A DNA stretch of 41,882 bases from an uncultured Pseudomonadota bacterium (GCA_937123825.1 CAKZKQ010000052.1:1-41882), one strand, 5' to 3'; counted from the stretch's first letter, positions 25,053 through 34,087 are shown. Numbers and translations are program-made. Notes: generated by a model not told the origin, from the letters alone.

Positions 25053-25703
25053 ATGACAGCACACGCTGATGCTCACGACGACCACGGTCACGGAAACCTG
25101 GTCGAAAATAACTTTATGGGCCTGCCCAACATCAAGTTGGCCATGTGGTCCTTCCTCGGTTCCGAGTGCATGTTCTTCGGCTCGCTGATCGGCATGTACT
25201 TCTTCTACAAAGACAAGAGTCTGGCAGGGCCGCACCCCACCGAAGTCTTTGACATCACGATCACCACGATCTCGACCTTCCTGCTGCTGATGAGCTCGTT
25301 GACGATGGCCATGGCCGTCGATTCAATGAAGACCGGCAAAGTGGGTCGGACCAAAGGCTATCTGGCCGCCACCGCGGTCCAGGGTGCCACCTTCGTCGGT
25401 TTTCAGGTCTACGAATTCAGCCACTTCTACAGCGACGCTGGTCTGAGCCTGAGCAGCTCGCTCTTTGGTTCGAGCTTCTACATCATGACCGGCTTTCACG
25501 GCGCCCACGTCTCCGTCGGTGTCATCTGGCTGTCCATGATCCTCTTGCTGGTCCAGCAAGGCAAAATCAAGAAGGGCAACTACCTTCCTGTCGAAGTCGG
25601 CGGCCTCTACTGGCACTTTGTCGATATCGTCTGGATCATCATCTTTACCTTCGTCTACCTGCTCGAGTTCGCCCGCGGCGTGCCGTCGGCTGCTGGAGGG
25701 TGA
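25053..25703 (+). CDS. coxC: Cytochrome c oxidase subunit III
   Basis: Protein of 216 aa with five helices, as in short bacterial CoxC proteins. A His-rich N terminus (HADAHDDHGHGN) precedes the first helix. Typical motifs are KLAMWSFLGSECMFFGSLI, TGFHGAHVSVGVIWL (the conserved His of subunit III) and GLYWHFVDIVWIIIFTFVYLLE at the C-terminal helix. It stabilises the D-channel and protects subunit I from suicide inactivation (family knowledge). The start at ATG 25053 has GGAG with 6-nt spacing; a GTG at 25041 would add four residues. It follows coxA by 101 bp including a hairpin. Confidence 0.96.
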   Translation: MTAHADAHDDHGHGNLVENNFMGLPNIKLAMWSFLGSECMFFGSLIGMYFFYKDKSLAGPHPTEVFDITITTISTFLLLMSSLTMAMAVDSMKTGKVGRTKGYLAATAVQGATFVGFQVYEFSHFYSDAGLSLSSSLFGSSFYIMTGFHGAHVSVGVIWLSMILLLVQQGKIKKGNYLPVEVGGLYWHFVDIVWIIIFTFVYLLEFARGVPSAAGG

Positions 25704-25853
25704 AGCCCCAAAAGGCGCCGGGTCAGGCCCGACTCGATCCTCCCGGACGCCCACGGTGCTCATACGTCTGAACTGAAGAAGTCTTTAAGTTAAACTTCGA
25801 CCGCCACCGCAGCTCCAAAACGGGCCAGGGCGGTGATAGAAAGGTAAACCTCC

Positions 25854-26588
25854 ATGAGCGAACACGCTGCAACCCACGACGCAGGACATGGGGACGGGCA
25901 CGGCGAGGAGCATCACTCGCACGCCAAGACCTACGGCATCGTTGGTGCCATCCTGACCGTAGTCACCATCATCGAGCTGGTCATTCTGCCCGATATCCTC
26001 GGCGGCAGCCTCTCGCCGGCGGTGATCAACTGGTCGTTGGTCATCCTCTCGGTTCTGAAGCTCTTCTTTGTCCTCGGGGTCTTCATGCACCTTAAGGACG
26101 ACCGGCAGATCTACAGCATCCTCTTTGTCTCGCCGATGATCATCGCCACCATCATGATCTTGGTGCTGATGGCCATGTCGATCGTCTCCTACGACTGGAC
26201 GACCAAAGACCCGCACCCCGTGGTTAATGAACCCGGCGCGGTCCCAGCTTTTGTGGACTGGTCTGAGGACCAATACAAGCAGGAGTTTGCCAAGACCGAC
26301 CACGCCGTTGGCAAGCAGGTCTTTGGCACCTACTGCGCTGGCTGCCACCGCATCGACGGCGGCGGCGGTGTTGGCCCGGCCATGACCGACAACTGCTACA
26401 TCCACGGCGGTGACTTTAAAAACATGGAGAGCGTGCTCATCAACGGTGTCGTCACCAAGGGCATGCCGAAGTGGAAGAAGGTCATCACCGACGACGAAAT
26501 CCGTCAGGTCGTCATGTACATCCGCTCCATGCGCGGACAAACCGTCCCCAACGCCAAAGCCTGCCAGGGCAACCCGGTCACCAACTGA
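25854..26588 (+). CDS. Cytochrome c oxidase subunit IV fused to a cytochrome c domain
   Basis: Protein of 244 aa. The N-terminal part has a His-rich head (HDAGHGDGHGEEHHSH) and three helices (about 27-50, 58-82, 87-113), as in prokaryotic subunit IV (CtaF/CyoD type). The C-terminal part (about 125-244) is a cytochrome c: CAGCH near residue 161 and a Met in KGMPKW as the likely axial ligand, similar to cytochrome c class I / cbb3-III-like domains. The fusion would place a second covalently tethered heme c on the periplasmic face, in addition to that of subunit II. A His-rich N terminus like that of coxC suggests shared metal handling (inference). A 150-bp gap separates it from coxC. Confidence 0.92.
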   Translation: MSEHAATHDAGHGDGHGEEHHSHAKTYGIVGAILTVVTIIELVILPDILGGSLSPAVINWSLVILSVLKLFFVLGVFMHLKDDRQIYSILFVSPMIIATIMILVLMAMSIVSYDWTTKDPHPVVNEPGAVPAFVDWSEDQYKQEFAKTDHAVGKQVFGTYCAGCHRIDGGGGVGPAMTDNCYIHGGDFKNMESVLINGVVTKGMPKWKKVITDDEIRQVVMYIRSMRGQTVPNAKACQGNPVTN

Positions 26589-26773
26589 CCCCCGTCGCCC
26601 TCGCTCGCCTTCCCCCACGCAGGGCCGGTCTGCTGTTCGACTGACCCTCGCGCTTGTCGCGCCACGCCCCTCTTAAGAGACCCTCCGCGAGGCGCCACCC
26701 CCACGGCAACAGCCCACTCCTGGAGCTGCTGGCCGGATCCCCATCCCAGAGCAGCATGCGCTTGGAGGTGCCA

Positions 26774-27766
26774 ATGCGCGACGCCAACCCCCATAAACAC
26801 CACTCTGCGGTGCGTTTGCTGACCGCCTCGGCTGCTTTTGCCAGCGCTCTGGTCTGGTTTATGACCGAGGCCGCCGCGCACTCCGGCAACCTGCGCCGCC
26901 CTGTGGGCGAAACCACCGACGCCGAGGTGCCCTGGCTGCAATGGGATTTTCACCCCAGCATCTTCTTTGGCATCCTCACCATGGCCGTCATCTACACCCT
27001 GGGTGTGACGGTGTGGCGCAAGAAGTACAACTGGTCCACCGCGCTGCCCAAGGCCCACATGTTCCGCTTTTACTCGGCGTGTGTGGCCCAGTGGTGGCTG
27101 CTTGATGGCCCGCTCCACTATTTGAGCGATGAGCGCTCATTCTTTGCCCACATGGTCCAGCACCTCTCACTGCAGATGCTCTGGGCGCCGCTGCTGATCT
27201 CGGGCATCCCTGGGTGGCTCTTGCGTCCGCTGGTTCGAAAGCTCAAAGCCGAGCGTTTTGGGCGCTGGATCACTCGCCCCGTGCGCGCCGCGCTCTTCTT
27301 CAATGCCATGCTCCTTGGGTGGCACATCCCCGAACTCTACGATCTGGCCCTGCGCACTCACCCGGTGCACATCCTCCAGCACTTGCTCTTCATGTCTGCG
27401 TCGGTGGTGTTCTGGTGGCCGATTTTGAGCCCGCTGAGCGAAGTGCCGCGCGCGCCCTACGGCGTTCAGGCCTTCTATATCATGCTCAATCTGGCGCCGA
27501 TGAAGGCGCTGGGGTTGATCATTGCGGTTCACAACGAACTCATCTACACCTTCTACGCCTCTCAGCCCCGCGTCTGGGGGCTGACCCCCGTGGGCGATCA
27601 GCGCGCCGGAGGCCTGACCATGTGGGTCATCGGTGGCCTGCCGCTTTGGGCGGCGTTGGCGTACGTCTTTGTGCAATGGAAACGTACGGGCACACCGGCC
27701 AAAGGCATGTCTGGTGTGGCCGACCTCGATGACACGCGCGTGCTTGGCGCTGCGCAACCTGGATGA
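26774..27766 (+). CDS. ctaG: CtaG-type cytochrome c oxidase assembly protein
   Basis: Protein of 330 aa with about seven membrane helices, matching the caa3_CtaG family (as in Bacillus), which is needed for formation of active caa3 oxidase and is thought to act in copper delivery to CuB. His-rich helix motifs FFAHMVQHLSLQMLWAP and VHILQHLLFM are visible. The N terminus has a hydrophobic stretch followed by AAAHSGN. The start at 26774 has GGAGG upstream; ATG 26756 is an alternative. Its stop overlaps a possible start of the next gene. This is the Bacillus-type CtaG, not the mitochondrial Cox11 homologue of the same name. Confidence 0.93.
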   Translation: MRDANPHKHHSAVRLLTASAAFASALVWFMTEAAAHSGNLRRPVGETTDAEVPWLQWDFHPSIFFGILTMAVIYTLGVTVWRKKYNWSTALPKAHMFRFYSACVAQWWLLDGPLHYLSDERSFFAHMVQHLSLQMLWAPLLISGIPGWLLRPLVRKLKAERFGRWITRPVRAALFFNAMLLGWHIPELYDLALRTHPVHILQHLLFMSASVVFWWPILSPLSEVPRAPYGVQAFYIMLNLAPMKALGLIIAVHNELIYTFYASQPRVWGLTPVGDQRAGGLTMWVIGGLPLWAALAYVFVQWKRTGTPAKGMSGVADLDDTRVLGAAQPG

Positions 27767-27786
27767 ACCCCAGGAGCAAGGACCTC

Positions 27787-28386
27787 ATGAATTTCAAGAC
27801 CACGTGTGCTGTGTTGATCTCATTGGCGATGTTGGCGCTCTGCGCTTGTGACGGTGGCCAGCCCGATAAGAAAGGCGCTGAGAAGCCCGCTGCGGGCGCT
27901 GCCAGCGCCCCTGGCGATGCGCCTTCTTCTGCGCCCGGCTCGGCGCCCGGTTCAGGCCCAGCCAGCGCCCCTGGCGCCGGGGCCACCAGCGCTCCTGGCG
28001 GCAAAGGTAAAATTCCGCCCGCCGTGGCCGCCGACAAGATCGACGGCAAAGGCACCGACGGAAAATATCACTTTAAGGTGACTTTCAAGCCCGCCGTGCC
28101 CGGCCTCAACGAGATGTTTAAGGCCGAAACGCTGGTCACCGACGCCGCCACCGGCAAGCCTGTCACCGGGCTGAAGTTCAAGCTCGACGCCACCATGCCT
28201 GAGCACCGCCATGGCATGATGACCAAAGCACAGCACAAAGAGCTTGGAGAAGGCATCTATCAAAGTGAGGGGATGAAACTCCACATGCCCGGCTCATGGG
28301 AGATCCGGGCGGATGCCAAAGGCGACGCCGGTGAGGATCACCTCAAGCTGCGCTACAACCAGCCCGCCAGGGCCAAGGATCAGTGA
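27787..28386 (+). CDS. Lipoprotein with Ala/Pro/Gly linker and YtkA-like domain
   Basis: Protein of 199 aa. The leader ends in LCACDGG, a usable lipobox, followed by a low-complexity linker of APGSAPGSG-type repeats (about residues 32-75). The folded domain (about 80-195) resembles YtkA-like domains: KVTFKPAVPGLNEMFKAE, then LDATMPEHRHGM and a final beta strand. Such domains often occur next to copper/oxidase genes, and the MPEHRHGM segment is a plausible metal-binding site. The start at 27787 has GGAGCAAGGA; an alternative ATG at 27763 overlaps the ctaG stop. The stop overlaps the next gene's GTG start by four bases. A role in copper handling for the oxidase is inference. Confidence 0.8.
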   Translation: MNFKTTCAVLISLAMLALCACDGGQPDKKGAEKPAAGAASAPGDAPSSAPGSAPGSGPASAPGAGATSAPGGKGKIPPAVAADKIDGKGTDGKYHFKVTFKPAVPGLNEMFKAETLVTDAATGKPVTGLKFKLDATMPEHRHGMMTKAQHKELGEGIYQSEGMKLHMPGSWEIRADAKGDAGEDHLKLRYNQPARAKDQ

Positions 28387-29747
28387 AGACAAGCCACCCC
28401 ACACCGCGGACTCGGACCTTCTTGTGGATAGGCGTGCTCTGCGCCTCCTTGATGGCGGCGTGCGCCTGCAACCCGTCAACACCCGAATCTGGTGCGGAGG
28501 CCAAGGCCGATCACATCCAATGGAGCCCCGATGAGCGCGCGCTTATCGACAGCCTCTCGCCGTTGCCGCCGCTGCCGCCCAGTCCGACCAATCGCTTTGC
28601 CGACAACGAGCAGGCCAGAGATCTGGGCCATAAACTCTTCTTTGACACGCGCCTGAGCGCCAACGGGCGCGTCTCTTGTTCAACCTGTCACGTGCCCGAG
28701 ATGTATTTCACCGACGGGTTGAGCGTGGGTAAGGGGATCGGCCTGACGCGCCGCCACACCCCAACGCTGATGGGACCACAGTGGGCGCCGTTTCTTTTGT
28801 GGGATGGGCGCGCAGACAGCGTCTGGTCGCAGGCGGTGGGGCCGTTGGAGAATCCCGATGAGCACGGCCTGACCCGCGTGGGACTGGCCAAGGCTGTCTT
28901 TGATCACCACCGCAAGGACTATGAGGCCGTCTTTGGCCCCATGCCGCCCTTGGACGACACCGAGCGCTTCATCCCCACAGCGCGTCCTGTGCCCAGCCGC
29001 AAGTCTCATCCCCAGAACATGTCCTGGGGACTGATGCTCGAAGACGATCGCAAGGCCGTCAACACCGTGGTGGCCAACGTGGGCAAGGCGCTTGAGGCCT
29101 ACCAACGGGTTCTGGTTCCCGGTCCCGCACCCTTTGACCGCTATGTGGAGGCGTTGGGCAAAGGCGATCCCAGCGGCGGCGGGCATCTTTCGAAGGCTGC
29201 GCAGCGCGGGTTGCGCGCTTTTGTGGGCAAGGGCCAGTGCATCAACTGCCACAACACACCGCTGATGACCGACATGGGCTTCCACAACCTGGGGCTGACG
29301 CCCACAGGGGTGGTGGCTGAATTGGATCTGGGACGCTCGCGCGGTGCGGCCGATGTGCTCAGCGCCGAGTTCAACTGTCAGGGCGCCTTCAGCGACACCA
29401 AAGAGTGCCAGGAGCTGCGCTTCCTCAACCCCGTCTTTGAAGACTTCCTGGGGGCCTTCAAGACCCCCACGCTGCGCAACGTCGCCAAGACCGCGCCCTA
29501 CATGCACACCGGCCAGTTCAAATCACTGGCCGAGGTCGTCACCTTCTACCGGACGCTCCCAGGCAAGGCGGTCATCGGACACCGCGAGCTTGTCTTGAGC
29601 CTCCTGGACCGCTCGATTGAGACCGGCGACCTGGTCGCCTTCCTGGAGACGCTGACCGGCGATCTCCCAGACAAGCGGTGGCTCGCGCCGCCGCCTGAAG
29701 CTGGCGCGCGCCTCAAGCCCAAAGGCGACGCTGCTGGCCAACCATAA
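28383..29747 (+). CDS. Di-heme cytochrome c peroxidase / MauG family lipoprotein
   Basis: Protein of 454 aa. Signal or lipoprotein leader (MAACACN). Two c-type heme sites, CSTCH near residue 100 and CINCH near 286, match the two-domain di-heme peroxidase (CCP/MauG) family. The C-terminal KTPTLRNVAKTAPYMHTGQ and a distal HTG motif are characteristic. Usual role: periplasmic reduction of H2O2 with electrons from cytochrome c, or MauG-type oxidation of a protein. It starts with GTG overlapping the previous stop, so it is coupled to the YtkA-like lipoprotein. Placement between assembly genes suggests it removes peroxide at the oxidase or supports its maturation (inference). Confidence 0.92.
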   Translation: MKTSHPTPRTRTFLWIGVLCASLMAACACNPSTPESGAEAKADHIQWSPDERALIDSLSPLPPLPPSPTNRFADNEQARDLGHKLFFDTRLSANGRVSCSTCHVPEMYFTDGLSVGKGIGLTRRHTPTLMGPQWAPFLLWDGRADSVWSQAVGPLENPDEHGLTRVGLAKAVFDHHRKDYEAVFGPMPPLDDTERFIPTARPVPSRKSHPQNMSWGLMLEDDRKAVNTVVANVGKALEAYQRVLVPGPAPFDRYVEALGKGDPSGGGHLSKAAQRGLRAFVGKGQCINCHNTPLMTDMGFHNLGLTPTGVVAELDLGRSRGAADVLSAEFNCQGAFSDTKECQELRFLNPVFEDFLGAFKTPTLRNVAKTAPYMHTGQFKSLAEVVTFYRTLPGKAVIGHRELVLSLLDRSIETGDLVAFLETLTGDLPDKRWLAPPPEAGARLKPKGDAAGQP

Positions 29748-29761
29748 GAGAGATTGCAGTC

Positions 29762-30421
29762 ATGAAGACCACGGTTCAGGTTCGCCTCCTGGCGTTGGCG
29801 GCGATGCTGCTGATGGTGCTGACGGGTTGTCAGACCCCCCCGCCAGAGTTGCAAGATATTGGACAGGTGCCCGAGTTTTCGTTCACTGATCAGAGCGGTC
29901 AAGCGCTCGGGACCAAAGAGCTGGCAGGCAAACCCTGGGTGGCCAACTTCCTCTTTACGTCCTGCCCCACGGCTTGCCCGCCGCTGGCCAAGGCCACCGC
30001 ACAGATCCAGAACTCTGTGAAATCCTGGGCCGATGGACCGCAGTACCCCGTCAAGCTGGTGTCGATCAGCATCGACCCTGTCACCGACACCCCCGAGCGT
30101 CTGGCCGAGTTTGGCAAGGAGCATGGCGCTGACCCCAAGATGTGGCATCTGGTCCGCGGTGAGTACGATGCCATGGAGAAGCTGGTCACCGATGGCTTCA
30201 TGATGCCCTTGATGCGCAAGGATATGGTGGAGGCGATCGGCGACAAGACGGCCATTGAGGACGTTAAAAACCGTCCCACGCCCGTCGACACCGCCCACAG
30301 CATCAGCTTTGTCCTCGTGGACGGCAAAGGCCGGATCCGCGGCATCTTCCGCAAGGACGACGAGGATCTGAAGCTGCTCGACGCGGCGCTGCGCCACCTG
30401 GTCAACAACCCCGACGCCTGA
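29762..30421 (+). CDS. Sco1/SenC-type copper chaperone lipoprotein
   Basis: Protein of 219 aa. It is a lipoprotein with lipobox VLTGC (Cys23). The thioredoxin-like domain binds copper through Cys68 and Cys72 (TSCPTACP) and His179 (AHSISFVLVD), the complete Sco triad. It delivers Cu or reduces the CuA cysteines of subunit II in the periplasm. The length is normal. It follows the peroxidase by 14 bp and precedes SURF1 by 54 bp, so all belong to the oxidase biogenesis segment. Confidence 0.95.
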   Translation: MKTTVQVRLLALAAMLLMVLTGCQTPPPELQDIGQVPEFSFTDQSGQALGTKELAGKPWVANFLFTSCPTACPPLAKATAQIQNSVKSWADGPQYPVKLVSISIDPVTDTPERLAEFGKEHGADPKMWHLVRGEYDAMEKLVTDGFMMPLMRKDMVEAIGDKTAIEDVKNRPTPVDTAHSISFVLVDGKGRIRGIFRKDDEDLKLLDAALRHLVNNPDA

Positions 30422-30475
30422 TGGACGCTCGCCGCGCAAGCCGCCGCGCCCAAACGCCAATATAAGGAACGCCCG

Positions 30476-31327
30476 ATGTCCAATCTCCCCGATGATTTCA
30501 AGGGAACCGCCGAGCCCGATCTCCAGATCGGCCCACGCAAGTTTCGTCCCGATTGGCGCTTGACGTTGATTGCGCTTGTGATGCTCTCGCTCTTTATTGG
30601 CCTGGGCACGTGGCAGGCGGGGCGCTACATGGAGTCTTCCGAGACGCTGGCGATTTACCACGAGCGCCACGACAAGATGGAGCCGCTCAAAACCCTCGCT
30701 GGGATCAAGGGCGACGATCGTCTGGACGTGCTCTGGTACCGCCGCGTCGAGTTGACCGGCAAGCTCGACGTCGACAAAGTCCATTTGGCGGGCCGTTACC
30801 GTTTCTCCAAGCCCGGTTACAAAGTCCTGGTGCCGCTGCAAACCCCCGGCGCAGTCCACAAAAAGATCCTTGTGGACATGGGTTGGGTGCCCAAAGAGCG
30901 CCTGGGCGAATACAAGGAGACCCTCAAAGGCCTGGCTGACAAGGACGTGCCCATCAAAGGCCGCCTTCAGCGCTCGCCGCCGGAAGATATCCTGGCCTCT
31001 CAAAACATCCAGCGCACCCCTCGGCGCGAAGAGGAAGGCATGTCGGTGTGGCGCACCATCATCCCGCAGGACATCGCCAAGGACGTTCAGGGGCTCGACC
31101 CCGACATTTTTGTAATGGCTGGTGAGCAGGCCATGGGCAAGGTGCTCAACCTTGAAGAGATCCCGCTTGACGGCTACCCCGGCCCGGTGCGTTTGGCACC
31201 CTCCAAGCACGTGGAGTACGCCCTGACCTGGTATGGCGTAGGTGTGGCACTCATCGGCGTCTGGTTTGCGCTCAGCTACCAGCCCACGCGCCTGCGTGAA
31301 GAAGACGAACCTCAAGCTCAGGCATAA
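30476..31327 (+). CDS. SURF1 family cytochrome oxidase assembly protein
   Basis: Protein of 283 aa. Two membrane helices at the ends (about 28-45 and 243-263) bracket a periplasmic domain, as in SURF1/Shy1. The signatures are GLGTWQAGR after helix 1, YRRVELTGKLD, and HVEYALTWYGVG entering helix 2. SURF1 helps insert heme A into subunit I, which fits an aa3-type active site. The start at 30476 has AAGGAA upstream. It is the last gene of the cluster, ending 12 bp from the opposing YceI-like gene; no clear terminator is visible between them. Confidence 0.95.
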   Translation: MSNLPDDFKGTAEPDLQIGPRKFRPDWRLTLIALVMLSLFIGLGTWQAGRYMESSETLAIYHERHDKMEPLKTLAGIKGDDRLDVLWYRRVELTGKLDVDKVHLAGRYRFSKPGYKVLVPLQTPGAVHKKILVDMGWVPKERLGEYKETLKGLADKDVPIKGRLQRSPPEDILASQNIQRTPRREEEGMSVWRTIIPQDIAKDVQGLDPDIFVMAGEQAMGKVLNLEEIPLDGYPGPVRLAPSKHVEYALTWYGVGVALIGVWFALSYQPTRLREEDEPQAQA

Positions 31328-31339
31328 TGCCCGGAGGCT

Positions 31340-31852
31340 TCAAGGGGCGCTGAGTTCAAAGGCGATTTTGAGGCGATCCTGGAGCTTGATGGCGCCGCCG
31401 AGCGCCTTGTATGGCGCGATGCCCCAGTGAGAGGGGGTCAACTGTGTCTGGCCCACGTACTGGCCGCCGCGCTTCTCCACCCTCAGGCGCACCGACGCGG
31501 AGCGCCCCAGCATTTTCAACGTCCCATCGACCCACCACGCGTTGTCCCCGTCGGCCTTGAGCTTGGCGTCCAGCTCCACTTCGGGGTGGCGCCGGGTGTG
31601 CAGGATCTCGGTGGTGATGTTGCCGTGGATCTTGCGCTTGTCGTTGGCGCTCAAGCCGCCCGCGTCCAACCTGCCTTTGCGCATCGCGCCATCGACCTTG
31701 AGCGACTCTGGCCAGAAGCGCCCTTTGACGCTGTCCTGCTCAAGCTCGATCTCGTAGCGCTCCAACGTCAGGCGCAGATCGTGTGCGAGGCGAGCCAGGA
31801 GCCCGTCTTTGAACGTGAAAACGTGGAAGGTGCCTTGGTGGATGGTGCTCAT
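31340..31852 (-). CDS. YceI-like lipid-binding domain protein
   Basis: Protein of 170 aa. The beta-strand pattern (GTFHVFTFKDGLLARLAHDLRL, then KIHGNITTEILHTRRHPEVEL and a final LGGAIKLQDRLKIAFELSA) fits the YceI lipocalin-like barrel that binds isoprenoids or other amphiphiles. It lacks the signal peptide most YceI proteins carry, so it is predicted cytosolic. The start at 31852 has AAGAGGT upstream; a longer in-frame reading back to 32467 would run through the Pth2 gene in another frame. It lies downstream of pth2 on the same strand and is convergent with the oxidase cluster. Ligand unknown. Confidence 0.75.
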   Translation of the reverse strand: MSTIHQGTFHVFTFKDGLLARLAHDLRLTLERYEIELEQDSVKGRFWPESLKVDGAMRKGRLDAGGLSANDKRKIHGNITTEILHTRRHPEVELDAKLKADGDNAWWVDGTLKMLGRSASVRLRVEKRGGQYVGQTQLTPSHWGIAPYKALGGAIKLQDRLKIAFELSAP

Positions 31853-32031
31853 ATGACCTCTTGCGGTGGTGGCCGGTCCAGACCGAGCGTCGTTGGGGGA
31901 TCGACGACGGTCATGGACGTCCAATCCACTTGAACGCCGTCGAGCGCCCGTTCTATCAGAAGCGCCCTGCGATGTCATCGGCGCTGCTGTGGCGGTCAGG
32001 AAGGCGGCGTTGCTCGGCATTCGCCTGGGGA

Positions 32032-32454
32032 TTATGCCAGCTTGGTGGCGATCACACCGTTTGGACCGGTGATGGGGTCGATCTCTGAGGCTCGGGCTGG
32101 TCCAATGGCCACGGTCGTGCGCGTGGGCTGACCATGGAACTCCGTCTTGCCTGCGTCTGTGATCAATGACGTGGGCAACCCTCGGCGCTTGGCTTCCTCG
32201 TAAGCCCCCACCAGCGCCGCCTCGTCTTCGACCGACAAGACAATCTTCACAAAGCGCCCGTGCACCCACGCGGCCACATCGGGGGTCATGTCCAAGGTCA
32301 GATGAAGGGGATCCTGTGGATCCGGGGTGCCCATGCGCAAAATCACGCGCAATGAAGCGTGGGCGACCTGGGCGGCGATCTTGCCTTTGCGCATCTTCAA
32401 ATCGCGCCGGTAGAGGATGATCTGCTTGATGGGGTCGTGGTTCTGCTGGGTCAT
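32032..32454 (-). CDS. Peptidyl-tRNA hydrolase, Pth2 family
   Basis: Protein of 140 aa. The Pth2 signature RRDLKMRKGKIAAQVAHAS is at about 17-35, followed by KIVLSVEDEAAL and TTVAIGPARASEIDPITG near the C terminus, which contains the conserved catalytic-site residues of the archaeal/eukaryotic-type enzyme. It releases peptide from peptidyl-tRNA in the cytosol. Bacteria usually rely on the unrelated Pth1, so this is either a supplement or a re-purposed copy. The start at 32454 lacks a strong ribosome site; an upstream ATG at 32484 is no better. It is divergent from the FAD-dependent oxidoreductase gene. Confidence 0.88.
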   Translation of the reverse strand: MTQQNHDPIKQIILYRRDLKMRKGKIAAQVAHASLRVILRMGTPDPQDPLHLTLDMTPDVAAWVHGRFVKIVLSVEDEAALVGAYEEAKRRGLPTSLITDAGKTEFHGQPTRTTVAIGPARASEIDPITGPNGVIATKLA

Positions 32455-32527
32455 CGATGCAATCCAAGGCCGCTCAAGGCCCATTTGGGGTGGGTTCAGA
32501 GCCTTTCTTCACAAAAAGATCAACGCT

Positions 32528-32554
32528 TGTAACCTTTTGAGCGCCCCGAACGTG
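32528..32554 (+). promoter_or_regulatory. Candidate ECF41-type promoter
   Basis: TGTAACC (32528-32534), a 16-bp spacer and CGTG (32551-32554) resemble the published ECF41 pattern TGTCACA-N16-CGTC, with two mismatches at the first box and one at the second. It lies 105 bp upstream of the FAD oxidoreductase and ahead of the ECF41 sigma gene, as expected for autoregulation of this group. Confidence 0.5.
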
Positions 32555-32659
32555 GTGTCTGCAAATGCGCAGTTTGTCTCCTGCGCCAGGACTCGCCTCA
32601 GGCCCAATCTCACCCCCGCTGGTGGATGTCGGCCCGGCTTCAACTCCAAGGAGTACACC

Positions 32660-34060
32660 ATGCACACCAAGAAGACACCTCTTGACCACGCCGCACCCGG
32701 CTCGCCCTCCAAAGCAACGCAGACACACAGAGGCCATCAAGAGAGTTCAAGGGGCAAGCCTGAGCAGGTGGATGTGGTTGTGGTGGGGGCAGGGCTGGCG
32801 GGACTGTGTGCTGCAGTCACGGCGGCCCAAAAGGGGCTGTCGGTGGTGGTGTTGGAGCGCTCCAAAACCCCGGGGGGTTACGCGCGCTCGACGCTCCAGG
32901 GCGGCGCCGTGGTCAACTGGGGGCCGCGCGCCCTCTACAAGGACGGTTGGGGCCATCGGACACTGCAATCGTTGGGTGTCGAGGTCGCTGGCGCTCGCCC
33001 TGGCGGCGATGGCTTGCACGCCATGTTGGAGGGCAAGCTGGTGCCATTGCCCTCATCGCTGGGGACGCTGCTGCGGGCCGACTTTTTGACCTGGCGTCAA
33101 CGGGCTCGCCTTTCGGGGTTGATGCTGACCATGATGCGGCAGCCCGATGAGGCGCTGGCCCACCAGACCTGGGGACAGTGGCTCGACGGACAAGACCTGG
33201 GGCCTGCTTTGCGGGGGTTGATCGAGATGTTTGGGCGCTTGACGACCTACAGCAACATCCCGCAGTTGGTCAGCGCCCACGCCGTCTTGTCCCAGATCCA
33301 ACACGCCTTTCGCCACGGGGTGCTTTACCTCGATGGCGGTTGGCAAAGCATCGTGGAGGCACTTTGCGAGCGCCTTGCCGTGGCTTCGGGGCGGCTGGAG
33401 ACCTCGGCGCGCGTGGTGCGCTGTGAGCGCGTGGCTGATGGCCGCTGGAGTGTTGAGACCGCCGACGGGCTCAGCTTTGACGCAGGGCAGGTTGTGTTGG
33501 CGGTGACGCCCAAGGCGGCCGCGCAGATTGTGCCGCAGTTGCCCGTGGTCCAGGAGTGGGCCGACGGAGCGGTGGCCGTGCGTGCGCAGTGCCTCGATGT
33601 GGTCCTGGAGTCGTTGCCCAGGCCCGATGTGCTCTCGGTACAGGGGTTGGATGAGCCGATTTACTTCTCGGTGCACTCCGAGACGGCCAGATTGGCCCCC
33701 AAAGGCCAAGCCGTCATTCATGTGGCGCGTTATTTGGGGGATGAGACTGGCGTAGGCAAGGGGCCACTGAGCCTGGAAGCGATGATGGACCGTTTGCAGC
33801 CCGGTTGGCGCCGTGTTCTGGTGTGGAAGCGGTCTTTGCCATCCATGGCGGTCTCTCCCTGTGCAGTGTTGGCGTCCAAAGGCGGGGTCTTTGGCAGACC
33901 GGGCCCGGCTGTGCCCGGACAGCAGGGCCTCTTTGTGGCCGGAGACTGGGTGGGGCAGCGCGGGCAGCTTGCGTGTGCGGCGTTGGCCAGCGGCGCGCAG
34001 GCCGGTCAGATGGTTGCCGAAAGCATGGTTTCGTCAGACGCGCCCCGCGCTTGGGGTTGA
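32660..34060 (+). CDS. FAD/NAD(P)-dependent oxidoreductase (phytoene desaturase/amine oxidase-like)
   Basis: Protein of 466 aa. After a disordered, Lys/His/Thr-rich N-terminal segment (about 1-37), the dinucleotide-binding motif VVVVGAGLAGLCAAVTAAQKG and the ERSKTPGGYARS segment mark an FAD-dependent NAD-binding_8/amine-oxidase fold. The C-terminal LFVAGDWVGQRGQLACAALASGAQAG is the FAD-binding closing motif of phytoene desaturase-like and protoporphyrinogen oxidase-like enzymes. The substrate is unknown. The start at 32660 has AAGGAG. The ECF41 sigma gene follows 27 bp later, and ECF41 sigmas typically control adjacent oxidoreductase genes, so this enzyme is probably the regulated target. Confidence 0.9.
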   Translation: MHTKKTPLDHAAPGSPSKATQTHRGHQESSRGKPEQVDVVVVGAGLAGLCAAVTAAQKGLSVVVLERSKTPGGYARSTLQGGAVVNWGPRALYKDGWGHRTLQSLGVEVAGARPGGDGLHAMLEGKLVPLPSSLGTLLRADFLTWRQRARLSGLMLTMMRQPDEALAHQTWGQWLDGQDLGPALRGLIEMFGRLTTYSNIPQLVSAHAVLSQIQHAFRHGVLYLDGGWQSIVEALCERLAVASGRLETSARVVRCERVADGRWSVETADGLSFDAGQVVLAVTPKAAAQIVPQLPVVQEWADGAVAVRAQCLDVVLESLPRPDVLSVQGLDEPIYFSVHSETARLAPKGQAVIHVARYLGDETGVGKGPLSLEAMMDRLQPGWRRVLVWKRSLPSMAVSPCAVLASKGGVFGRPGPAVPGQQGLFVAGDWVGQRGQLACAALASGAQAGQMVAESMVSSDAPRAWG

Positions 34061-34087
34061 TGCTTTGTGATGATGGGGGGTTGTGGG

